A stretch of DNA of 64,000 nucleotides, from assembly GCF_005405305.1 (NCBI RefSeq), contig NZ_BJDU01000007.1, positions 1 to 64,000 on the forward strand, given 5' to 3'. Below, in pieces: positions 43,769-52,275 of the stretch. Below the pieces are notes generated by a model. It searched no databases. It was not told the origin of the DNA and saw only the letters and a list, made by a program, of their open reading frames with translations. The position numbers and the translations under genes are program-made. The stretch's first letter is position 1; each line of letters starts with the position of its first letter. The stretch is from Companilactobacillus formosensis. Lineage in GTDB: Bacteria; Bacillota; Bacilli; Lactobacillales; Lactobacillaceae.

Positions 43769-45749
43769 ACGTAGTCTCTCAAATATGCGCGATAGCTATT
43801 TGATTTATATTTTAGCATGCAGCTTCGCCATTGGTGTCTTCGGAATCTTATTGTCAATGGGTGGTAATCCATCACTTCACGAAGCTATGGGGTGGTGGGA
43901 TAACTTCATCTATGAACTTTCGAGTTTCATGAGTGGATTATTTGCTTTCTTTGCTTTTATTTACATGATCTATGTTGGTGGTTTTTTCATCCAAAGGCAG
44001 AAGAATGAATTTTTAACTTTTGAAAAATTGGGGATGCCTAGCTGAGTTATCGTAACAATCAGTTTTTTTCAAACAGCTATTGTTCAAATCATTGCTTGGG
44101 GAATCGGGCTCTTATTGATGGTGATTTTCCAGAAATTTATGGGAATGCTGTTGCTTTATTTAATGAGAATCCGAGTTAACTTCACTACAAGCTTTGATGG
44201 TTATACATTACTCACATTGCTTAAAACGTTTTTCTTTTCCACAGTGATTTTGAGCCTAGTCAATGCAATCAAAACAATCCGAATTTTGAAAAAGAAGCAG
44301 CGTAAAATTAATGTCAAAACTCGTTGGTGGTTACGTATACCAGCTGGGATTTTTGGGGTCATTCTTTTGTTTAGCGCTCAAATTTGTACATGGGCCTTAT
44401 TTACTGATATTCGAATGATCAGTTATTCTTCCAAACCATTAAACGAAATACTTTTCATTATGTTAGCTGATATTTTTGGGATGTATTTAGTATATTATGG
44501 TTTTTTACCAACTATCTTGAATTTATTACAAAAAATTCATGCAATTTCTTATTCGGGCTTGAATCTTTTTTCCTTTAAATATTTGAAAGAACGTCTTTTT
44601 CAAAATATTTCTATTCTCTGGTTTGTGACTGAACTGTCAGCTTTGGCTTTGGCATTATTGACGTTTTGTTACTTCGGATATCAAGCTGTTCACGAAAGTT
44701 ATAATAGTTCTTATCCTTTTGAATTAGCAGCTAATAAGGATACAGTTCAATTTATCAAAAAAGAACTTAACCAAACTGATGCGAAAATAAAGGGAAGTTA
44801 TAAGACTAATGTCAAAATAAACCTAACTTCTTATTATAGTAAGAATAGCTCAACCTATACGAAACAACCGATGACGTTTATGTCGTATTCATCGTATAAA
44901 TCTTTACCTAAACGAATGCGTAAAGGCAACAGTAAGATTAATGCCAATGAATTTATGAAAATTGATACTCCCACAGGACTCATGTATCACAATCAAGAAG
45001 CAGAATATAATATTGATGTCAAAGGGGCGCCAATGATTGCTAAGTCTAAAACTGGTCATGCTTTTCCATACGGCGGTTCGATGCATTTTGGTCCAATGAT
45101 GATCGTGCCAGATAAGTATTATCAAGAAATGCCGGCGGAAGTCAGTGATACTTTTTATGGTTGGGACTTTAAAAAGGGAGATCGTCTACAAAAATCTCAA
45201 ATTGAACGTTTGAAACATTATCGGGATGCTTATTATATGAAAGTGAATTTTAAATCATCTTTGAAAGATTCAACGGTAGAAGTCATCAAAAAAGCCCCCA
45301 AGCAATACGATGCCTCTGTATATACACAGGTAGGATATTTGCGTGAGGGTAATGTCAAAAAACGTTTTAAACAAGGCGGTGGCTTTTATCTATATATTGT
45401 AGCCTTGTTCAGTGTAGCTTTGTTGATAGCTCTAGGTAGTGTTTTGACTTTGAGAATTTTATTACGAGATGATTATCAATCTAGACAATTGCGGACATTG
45501 CAAAAAATTGGTGTTGAAGAACAAGAAATCAAACGAATTATTTTACGCGAGAATACTTGGACATTTTTGATTCCAATTGTTTTTGCTTTATTACAATCGT
45601 ATACAGCTATAGCAATGTTTGATAGTGGACGACATATTTCTAAAAATATTATTTTGATTTTCGGTGGGTATATCGTCTTATATGGTTTGTTTGGATTTAT
45701 CAGTTATCAAGTTTCTTGGCGTAGTATTAAGCAGAAGTTCCGTCTGTAA
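43749..45749 (+). pseudogene. BceB-like permease interrupted by an in-frame TGA
   Basis: An FtsX-domain permease frame of 666 codons starts at ATG 43749 (GGTGGAGGG upstream) and would be the normal BceB size. A TGA at 44043-44045 stops it after about 98 residues, but the same frame runs on without shift to 45749. Seen before the stop: two membrane segments with a short cytoplasmic end (LTFEKLGMPS). After it: further segments, a large extracellular domain (about 295-530) and three C-terminal segments with the FtsX domain. A single base change (CGA or TGG to TGA) explains this. The rest is well kept, so the lesion is recent, or a sequencing error, or UGA is read through. Confidence 0.85.
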
Positions 45750-46191
45750 CTACATAAGCTTTAGAGAAAAATCCAAAGTCTTCTTCATTAGAACCTTGAA
45801 TTTGGTTTTGAATCTCTTTTTGGAGCAAGGTTTGCCAAACTTTGATTTGAGAAGTTGTCTCGAAAGTTTTAATAATTAAATATTCTCTTGGACTTTCTCT
45901 TTTTTGCAAGACGGCGGTTGATGTAGAATTAAAAGAGTATGAGTGGATACTAAACAACTTTTCTTCGAATAACTTAGCTTGATCAGGATTTAATTTTAAG
46001 TATGTCAAGGAATAAAGATTATTCAAAGGTTCGTAAACCCCACTGATACCACGATATTGTGCAAATGTTGATAAATTTTTTATCAAAAGATGGTCTGCAT
46101 TGGCATGAAATAAGGGTTTTAATAAAGTATCGGATGGTGACATCTGACTCTTCAAAAAGAGATATGTGCCTAGCTTTAATGTTATGTTCAT
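45727..46191 (-). CDS. Uncharacterised protein, possibly ABM-like alpha/beta-barrel
   Basis: 154 aa, not firmly recognised. The gene is convergent with the permease frame and overlaps its last 23 bp. Seen: no signal peptide or membrane segment. The middle part (LTYLKLNPDQAKLFEEKLF, then EYLIIKTFETTSQIKVWQ) has the order strand, helix, strand, strand and helix seen in antibiotic-biosynthesis-monooxygenase/HmoB-like dimeric barrels, with the usual F/W positions. This assignment is a weak inference. AAAGGA stands 11 nt before the ATG. Confidence 0.6.
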   Translation of the reverse strand: MNITLKLGTYLFLKSQMSPSDTLLKPLFHANADHLLIKNLSTFAQYRGISGVYEPLNNLYSLTYLKLNPDQAKLFEEKLFSIHSYSFNSTSTAVLQKRESPREYLIIKTFETTSQIKVWQTLLQKEIQNQIQGSNEEDFGFFSKAYVVTDGTSA

Positions 46192-46236
46192 AGTTATTGA
46201 AATCCTTTCAATTATAAAATTTTTTGGAGGTTTTCT

Positions 46237-46962
46237 ATGTTAGTTACAGTTTTAGGTTTTTATGGTGGTTATCCTTACAAGGGAATCGGAACATCTGGTT
46301 ACCTATTAAGAAATGGCGATAAGAACTACTTGATCGATTGCGGTAGTGGTGTTTTGAACTCACTAGCAAGTTATATGAAACCAACTGATCTAGATGGTGT
46401 CATCTTATCACATTATCACCACGATCATACAGCAGATGTTGGTGTTTTGCAGTACGAATGGCTTGCAGCTAAAAAGGAAAATCTACTACCTATTTATGGT
46501 CATACTCAAGATTTTGTCAACTTTGCGCAATTGTCAGTCGATAATGCTACTAAAGGAATTGCCTATAACGATTATGAACCAACTCAGATCGATGATTTGA
46601 AGTTTGAATTTATGAGAACCGTTCATCCAGTTCCAGCATATGCAATGCGTATCACTGATAAAGATGGCAAAGTGATTGTTTATACGGCTGATACAACTTA
46701 TTTTGATGGTTTAGTTGATTTCGCAAAAGATGCTGACTTATTGATTGCGGACACTAACTTTCCAGAAAATATTACGGGTCGCAAAGCCCATCTCAATACA
46801 AAAGAGGCAGGAACGTTAGCTAAAGAAAGTAATGTTAAGCGATTGATGATCAGTCACTTACCACAAACAGTCGATGCTGACACTATGTTAAAACAATCAC
46901 AAAAATATGCTGAAGATATTCCAGTTATACATGCTTTCCAAGGATTGGAAGTTGAAGTGTAA
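46237..46962 (+). CDS. Metallo-beta-lactamase-fold hydrolase
   Basis: 241 aa cytoplasmic MBL-fold protein of the RNase Z-like subgroup. Seen: the zinc motif SHYHHDHTAD (residues about 58-67), further ligands in RTVHPVPAYAM, YTADTTYFDG (Asp) and the late His of ISHLPQ. An RNase Z would also carry a longer exosite; this protein is shorter and more like the YhfI family. GGAGG precedes the ATG. The substrate is unknown. It lies alone between the divergent ABM-like gene and spx. Confidence 0.88.
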   Translation: MLVTVLGFYGGYPYKGIGTSGYLLRNGDKNYLIDCGSGVLNSLASYMKPTDLDGVILSHYHHDHTADVGVLQYEWLAAKKENLLPIYGHTQDFVNFAQLSVDNATKGIAYNDYEPTQIDDLKFEFMRTVHPVPAYAMRITDKDGKVIVYTADTTYFDGLVDFAKDADLLIADTNFPENITGRKAHLNTKEAGTLAKESNVKRLMISHLPQTVDADTMLKQSQKYAEDIPVIHAFQGLEVEV

Positions 46963-47220
46963 GGCTTAAGAATAGGCTTTAGATTTTCAATGAAAGCACT
47001 ATTAATTATAACTAATAGAATAAATAAACTAATATCTATGTAATTTGTGAAATGATTATATAGATGGCTATTTGTCGGGTACATGTTTTCACAAACAAAA
47101 ATTTTAAGAACAAATATTCGTAACTTTTTCGTGAAAACCTATAGATTTTATTATAAGTTTAAGTTACAATATTAATGTGTTTAAAGAGTTTGATACTACA
47201 CAGGAAAGGAGAGATTATAT

Positions 47221-47619
47221 ATGGTTACCATTTATACATCTCCAAGTTGCACCTCATGTCGTAAAGCCAAGGCTTGGCTCGAACAACATGATATTCCTTA
47301 CAAAGAAAGAAACATTTACTCAGAACCTTTAAATAAGCAAGAAATCAAACAAGTACTTCAAATGACTGAAAACGGGACAGAAGAAATTATTTCTACTCGT
47401 TCAAAGGCATTCCAAAACCTTAAGGTAAATTTGGATGATTTAACAATTGATCAATTGTTGGATCTAGTTCAAACAAACCCAGGTCTCTTGAAGCGTCCTA
47501 TCATTATGGATGACAAACGTCTTCAAGTTGGTTTCAACGAAGATGAAATCAGAAGATTCTTGCCTAGAAGTGTCAGAACTATGGAACTTCAAAAGGCTCA
47601 ACTTATGGCTGGCTTATAA
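47221..47619 (+). CDS. spx: Transcriptional regulator Spx
   Basis: ArsC-fold regulator that binds the C-terminal domain of RNA polymerase alpha and directs the thiol-stress response. 132 aa, normal. Seen: the redox switch Cys10-x-x-Cys13 (SPSCTSC), the ArsC-like TRSKAFQNL and the RPII segment, and Arg/Gly C-terminal residues. A strong GGAAAGGAGAG ribosome site. Spx is degraded by ClpXP with SpxH/YjbH, whose gene is about 7 kb downstream; MecA is also nearby. GTTTTCAC/GTGAAAAC arms at 47085-47092 and 47131-47138 upstream form a loose inverted repeat of unknown meaning. Confidence 0.96.
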   Translation: MVTIYTSPSCTSCRKAKAWLEQHDIPYKERNIYSEPLNKQEIKQVLQMTENGTEEIISTRSKAFQNLKVNLDDLTIDQLLDLVQTNPGLLKRPIIMDDKRLQVGFNEDEIRRFLPRSVRTMELQKAQLMAGL

Positions 47620-47626
47620 AAAAATT

Positions 47627-47666
47627 ACCAGATCACTTTCCATTTTGGAAGGTGGTCTTTTTTTTT
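47627..47666 (+). terminator. Terminator after spx
   Basis: An imperfect stem (ACCAGATCACTTTCC against GGAAGGTGGTCT, loop ATTTT) is followed by eight T residues. Confidence 0.8.
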
Positions 47667-47828
47667 ACTCTCTCTTTGCGGCTAGGCCGCTTAGAGAGAG
47701 TTATGGGAACGCGAAGCGTTGGTATTCCAAAAACTTGCGGCTAGGCCGCTTAGAGAGAGTTATGGGAACGCGAAGCGTTGGTATTCCAAAAATTTGCGGC
47801 AAAGCCGCTTAGAGAGAGTTATGGGAAC
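47666..47828. repeat. 59-bp palindromic tandem repeat (REP-like)
   Basis: Units begin at 47676, 47735 and 47794 (59-bp period, about 2.6 copies, near-identical). Each contains a hairpin GCGGC-TAG-GCCGC, enclosed by CTCTCT/AGAGAG, then a second hairpin AACGC-GAA-GCGTT with outer GGAA/TTCC. The third unit has loop AAA in place of TAG with the stem unchanged. It is far richer in GC than its surroundings. It follows the spx terminator and precedes a surface-protein gene. The remainder of 47829-47944 is AT-rich promoter-like sequence. Confidence 0.88.
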
Positions 47829-47944
47829 TTTTAAGGTATGTGAATAAAATATCAAATCCGGTAAAATATTTTTATATAAATTAAATTATAGTGACCTGTT
47901 TAATCATATATAATTTTCCTAATTAATTAGGAGAAACGAATATA

Positions 47945-50536
47945 ATGGTAAATATTGATTGGAAATGTATAGGAAAAAAACAATTTAAATTTTTGTTCTT
48001 AGTAAATATCATTATTTTCCTAAGAATTTTGTTTGCTCATACAGTAACTGTTAAGGCAGAAACTAATGATAATATCCAAACGTTATTAAACGAAAATGCT
48101 AGACTATTACAAAACAAACAGTCTTCAAGTATTGTTCCTTTAGGGTTGACTCAAGTTACTAGCGGTACTTTTGGAACTTGTGAGTGGGATATTGATGATA
48201 ACGGTCAATTAACGATACATGCAGGAACTTTAGCAGATGGAAAAGGAAATTGGAGTCCATTTGCTAGTTCTATTAAGAGCGTTTACGTTGAAGAAGGAGT
48301 ATCCGCTAGTTCTTCCGCTTTGACTGAGAATGGAAATAATGGGGTATTTTCTGATTTACCTAATGTTACCTTGATAGATGTTTCTAATTTGGATGTGTCT
48401 AATTCATATTATTTGGGGTATATGTTTTCTGAAGATATCAAATTGCAAAAGATAGTTGGTTTGGAAAATTGGAATACTTCTAATTGTATTTGGATGGCAT
48501 CGATGTTCTACAAAGATTCAGCGTTGCAAAGTTTAGATTTATCAAATTTTGATACTTATAAGGTTCAAAGTGTTGATTCAATGTTTTCAGATTGTACATC
48601 TTTAGAAGAATTGAATCTATTAAATTGGAATACTGATAATTTACTTTATATGCGGTATATATTTAAAGGTGTACCCGGAAAAATTAATGGATTGAAAAAT
48701 TTTAATACTAGCAAAGTGACTAATTTAACAGAAGCTTTAAGGAATACTGATTTTACTATAAACGATCCCAATGATATTGCTGATTGGGATGTTTCGAATG
48801 TCAGTGATATGACTTCTTTATTCCAAAACACTAAATTTGAAGAATTAGATCTGAGTAAGTGGAAAACAAGTAACCTGAAAAATTTAACGTCTACATTTTC
48901 TGGGGACAGTAATATTGATAAAATCAAAGGTTTGTCGAATTTTGATACTTCAAATGTAACATCTCTTTCACGTACTTTTGACGAAGTTACTGATGCAAAC
49001 ATTTCATCAATTAAAAATTGGGATGTTTCTGAAGTAAATAGTTTAAGTGGAACTTTTGCTAATTGTACAAATTTGGAAAGTCTGGATTTATCAAATTGGG
49101 ATACTAAAAACAGTACCGTCACTATTGAAATGTTTTTGAATGATAAGTTATTGAATGAAGATACTCTACAAGGATATAAAACGTTAGTAAATAGTAAAAA
49201 TTACAACGTTTCGGGAATGTTTCAAGGAACGGGCTTTAAAATATTGGATCTAACACAATATGATACTTCTAACGTCATTAATTTCAGTCGCTTGTTTAAA
49301 GGAACCAAAACATTGGAAAAAATTCTGGGAACTTTTGATACTAGTTCTGCTATTGATCTAAGTGACATGTTCAATGGGTCTAATATCGTTGATTTTGATG
49401 GATTAAATATTGCTGACTGGGATACTAGCTCAGTTACTAATTTAAGTCAGACTTTTACAACGACTAAAATTATGAATTTTGATTTTTTAAAAAATTGGGA
49501 TACGTCATCAGTAACAAATTTGAATGGGACTTTTCAAAACACAATAGCCGAAGATATACCTGCTATTAAAAATTGGGATGTTTCACAAGTTACGAATTTT
49601 CAAAATACTTTTCAAAAAAATTATTTTAAAACCTTACCGATTGAAAATTGGGATGTGTCAAATGCTACTAGTATGTTAGGAATGTTTTTTTATAGCTATT
49701 CGTTGAAGAATCTTGATTTATCTAAATGGAATACTTCTAAAGTTACTAATTTCTATACAATTTTTAATACCATGTCGAACTTGGAAACTTTGGACATCTC
49801 GGGATTTGATATGACAAACACAACTAATTTGAATTATTTCTTCGGTGGTAATGGAAAACTTTGGAAAGTAACTCTGGGTCCTAAAGTATTAATGAAAACT
49901 AGAGAATCTAATACAGACGTTGGAACACAATTACCTAGTCCAATACCAGGGACAAAAATTGGAGATACAACTAATACAGCTATTAGTACTAAATGGCAAG
50001 AAGTCGATGAGGATGCAGGCGGAACCGACTATGAACCAGCTGGAGAATTATTATCAAATGATGAGATTATGCAAAAGTATGCAACAACGGGTAATCCTGT
50101 TACTACCTACGTTTGGCAACAACAACCAAAGATTGATTTTTCAATGACGATTCCAGATATTGATTTTGGAACTGTTAATAATGGTTCTCAAATTGTTCAA
50201 AGAAAGAATAAAAATTTTGCTATTGAAATGGAAAATAATAATTATCCTGCTGAAGCTATTAAATCGAATTTGACAGTTTCTCTAGCAAAACCGCTGACAA
50301 GTTCAAATGGATTGAATACGATGAACAATGTTTTGATTTATCGTGAAAAAGGGAAGAATGATCAAATATTGTCAGGTGACGCCGTTCAAATTTATGAAGG
50401 AACTATTCCCACTGGAAACAGTTCAATTGAATGGGATGAAAAAAATGGATTATTATTAAATATGAAAAATGAACCACATGCAGTAAATGGAAATTACAAT
50501 GCAACTTTAAACTGGACTATGACAAATAGCCTCTAA
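47945..50536 (+). CDS. BspA-like (DUF285) surface protein with WxL-like C-terminus
   Basis: 863 aa, exported (signal peptide up to about VKAET). Seen: some 20 BspA-type DUF285 repeats (about 140-650) with recurring LDLSNWDTSNVTNL / MFxN patterns, forming a leucine-rich-repeat-like solenoid known from adhesins. The C-terminal domain (about 725-863) has PKIDFSMTIPDIDFGTVNNG, then SSIEWDEKNGLLLNMKN, ending LNWTMTNSL. That end is homologous to those of the proteins at 18887-20854 and 52272-54200 and resembles a WxL domain with W-T-M in place of W-x-L. AGGAGA before the ATG. Its position between spx and mecA interrupts an otherwise conserved gene order. Confidence 0.85.
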   Translation: MVNIDWKCIGKKQFKFLFLVNIIIFLRILFAHTVTVKAETNDNIQTLLNENARLLQNKQSSSIVPLGLTQVTSGTFGTCEWDIDDNGQLTIHAGTLADGKGNWSPFASSIKSVYVEEGVSASSSALTENGNNGVFSDLPNVTLIDVSNLDVSNSYYLGYMFSEDIKLQKIVGLENWNTSNCIWMASMFYKDSALQSLDLSNFDTYKVQSVDSMFSDCTSLEELNLLNWNTDNLLYMRYIFKGVPGKINGLKNFNTSKVTNLTEALRNTDFTINDPNDIADWDVSNVSDMTSLFQNTKFEELDLSKWKTSNLKNLTSTFSGDSNIDKIKGLSNFDTSNVTSLSRTFDEVTDANISSIKNWDVSEVNSLSGTFANCTNLESLDLSNWDTKNSTVTIEMFLNDKLLNEDTLQGYKTLVNSKNYNVSGMFQGTGFKILDLTQYDTSNVINFSRLFKGTKTLEKILGTFDTSSAIDLSDMFNGSNIVDFDGLNIADWDTSSVTNLSQTFTTTKIMNFDFLKNWDTSSVTNLNGTFQNTIAEDIPAIKNWDVSQVTNFQNTFQKNYFKTLPIENWDVSNATSMLGMFFYSYSLKNLDLSKWNTSKVTNFYTIFNTMSNLETLDISGFDMTNTTNLNYFFGGNGKLWKVTLGPKVLMKTRESNTDVGTQLPSPIPGTKIGDTTNTAISTKWQEVDEDAGGTDYEPAGELLSNDEIMQKYATTGNPVTTYVWQQQPKIDFSMTIPDIDFGTVNNGSQIVQRKNKNFAIEMENNNYPAEAIKSNLTVSLAKPLTSSNGLNTMNNVLIYREKGKNDQILSGDAVQIYEGTIPTGNSSIEWDEKNGLLLNMKNEPHAVNGNYNATLNWTMTNSL

Positions 50537-50667
50537 AAAAATGCATTTTCTTTGACGTTATCTACAACATTTAGTATATTATTCGAATGACTTTAAATAT
50601 CGATATACGATAGTTGAAATAGTTTTTCAGACTGTTAAAATGTAGATACAGAATTGAGGTGACTATG

Positions 50668-51336
50668 ATGGAAATGGATCGACTTAATGAGAACACGATC
50701 AGAGTCATTCTTAGTACAGAGGATTTGCAAGAACGAGGCGTAACAGTTTTAGACTTGTTGGGTAACAAGAAACAAATTGAGACGTTCTTTTATAGTATTT
50801 TGGATGAGGTTGATAAGAATCATGTCTTCACGAACAATGAGCCTGTTACTTTCCAAATAATGCCAAACAAAGAAGGTTTGGAGTTGTTGATTAGTAAGAG
50901 TGATGATTCTGAAGGTTCAGGTTCATTGCCATTAAGTGGGCTACAAAATTCAGTCGGCGCAAGTGAAAACAATAATTTGGATAAGGTTGGAACTGAAGAG
51001 TATGATAGTGATACAGCACCATATTTGAATGATCCTGATACACCTACTAAGACTGTTATTGTTGAATTCAAAGACTTTGAAGATTATGTCCAATTGGCTA
51101 ATTTGTTACACCTGGAGAGCGGAATTTCTAATTTGTTCGAGTACAACGACAAGTACTACTTACAATTGATTCTCTTTACTGATGAAATGCATGAAATGAC
51201 TTATAGCGATGTTTTAGCATTGCTTAGTGAGTATAGTTTCAAGACGAAAGTTACAGCGGCAGTCTTATCAGAATATGGTCAAGAGATCATGTCTAAGACT
51301 GCGCTTGAATTGACGAGATATTATTTTAGTAATTAA
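50668..51336 (+). CDS. mecA: Adaptor protein MecA
   Basis: Adaptor that brings substrates, such as ComK/ComX-type competence regulators, to ClpC-ClpP (known from related bacteria). 222 aa from the ATG at 50668 (GAGGTGA 8 nt upstream; ATG 50665 and GTG 50659 are alternatives). Seen: the N-terminal MEMDRLNENTIRVILSTEDL with ERGVTVLDLLGNKKQIETFF, an acidic Ser/Asn-rich linker (about 75-125), and the C-terminal domain with VEFKDFEDYVQLANLL that binds ClpC. A terminator follows within 6 bp. Confidence 0.96.
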   Translation: MEMDRLNENTIRVILSTEDLQERGVTVLDLLGNKKQIETFFYSILDEVDKNHVFTNNEPVTFQIMPNKEGLELLISKSDDSEGSGSLPLSGLQNSVGASENNNLDKVGTEEYDSDTAPYLNDPDTPTKTVIVEFKDFEDYVQLANLLHLESGISNLFEYNDKYYLQLILFTDEMHEMTYSDVLALLSEYSFKTKVTAAVLSEYGQEIMSKTALELTRYYFSN

Positions 51337-51340
51337 GCAG

Positions 51341-51367
51341 ATCAACCTTAGGGTTGATTTTTTTTTT
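51341..51367 (+). terminator. Terminator after mecA
   Basis: ATCAACC-TTAG-GGTTGAT stem followed by nine T residues, immediately after the mecA stop codon. Confidence 0.9.
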
Positions 51368-51393
51368 GCGTAATTTTGTTCGAGGTGATTAAA

Positions 51394-52275
51394 ATGTATG
51401 CTGCTTTGAACGAATCAGGAACTTTGATTTACGCACAAAATGCAAAAGAAAAAGACAAGTATTTTTGTTGTCGTTGCGAGAAACCGGTCAAATTGATTGC
51501 CACGAAATCCAGAAAATATTTTCGACATTTGAATAAAGTTAATAATGATATCAATGAAAGAGATATTCATTTATCCGGCAAAAAAATAATATTAGATTTA
51601 TTAAAAAACTATTCTGCCGTCGAAGAAGAATTTTTCTTGTCGCCGATTCAACAACGACCAGATGTTTTTTTACCAAATCAAAAAATAGCTATCGAGTATC
51701 AATGTGCACTTTTAAAAATTGATTTATTAGAAGAGCGAATTTTAGGATATCAGCAATTAGGGATTAAAAGTATTTGGGTATTAGGTGGTAATTATTTAGA
51801 TGAGCGAATTCATAGAAAACATCTGAAATTCATCAATTTTAGTGATAAATTAGGCTATTACATCATTATGCTGGACTCTATAAAGAAAGCTTTTACTATT
51901 TTTCACCACATTAAATTTATTGGTCCTTTTAATCAGATTTTTTTTCAACGTCAAATTTTTCAAGATGCAAAATTAACTGATATTTTGGAATTTGAGCCAC
52001 AAGATTATCATTTAAATCCAGTTTTAATGAATCAACACTTTATCCATCGTTTGCGACAAAAAAATGATGGAAATTCTCAAAAAGTAAAAATGGATTTTTT
52101 TCGGCATTGTCAAATAACAGTCGAAGAATATTTAAATAATCGTTACTTTGTTCCCATTGCACCAATTTATTTTTATCCAGCGTGGCAAATGGCTTGTGGA
52201 CAAAATAAGCGTTTGCTGCGACAACCTTTATTAGAATTTAAGACAAAGAAAAAGCCTCCTGACCGGGAAGCTTAA
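51394..52275 (+). CDS. coiA: Competence protein CoiA
   Basis: Nuclease-fold protein that aids recombination of incoming DNA in transformable Gram-positives. 293 aa from the ATG at 51394 (CGAGGTGAT upstream; TTG at 51376 is an alternative). Seen: a zinc-finger-like N-terminus (YFCCRCEKPVKLIATKSRKYFRH), then a PD-(D/E)xK-like core, EEEFFLSPIQQRPDVFL followed by IAIEYQ. A helical C-terminal part lacks strong motifs. Adjacent to mecA as usual. The 3' end overlaps the convergent surface-protein gene by 4 bp. Confidence 0.93.
   Translation: MYAALNESGTLIYAQNAKEKDKYFCCRCEKPVKLIATKSRKYFRHLNKVNNDINERDIHLSGKKIILDLLKNYSAVEEEFFLSPIQQRPDVFLPNQKIAIEYQCALLKIDLLEERILGYQQLGIKSIWVLGGNYLDERIHRKHLKFINFSDKLGYYIIMLDSIKKAFTIFHHIKFIGPFNQIFFQRQIFQDAKLTDILEFEPQDYHLNPVLMNQHFIHRLRQKNDGNSQKVKMDFFRHCQITVEEYLNNRYFVPIAPIYFYPAWQMACGQNKRLLRQPLLEFKTKKKPPDREA

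Noticed and set aside
44115..45749. The long second part of the permease as a separate gene
   Set aside because: Same frame as the first part with a single TGA between, no ribosome site at its first Met, and it begins inside a membrane segment; treated as one broken gene.
47510..47812. 100-codon plus-strand frame overlapping the spx end and the 59-bp repeat
   Set aside because: It reads through the spx terminator and the palindromic repeats in another frame, with no ribosome site.
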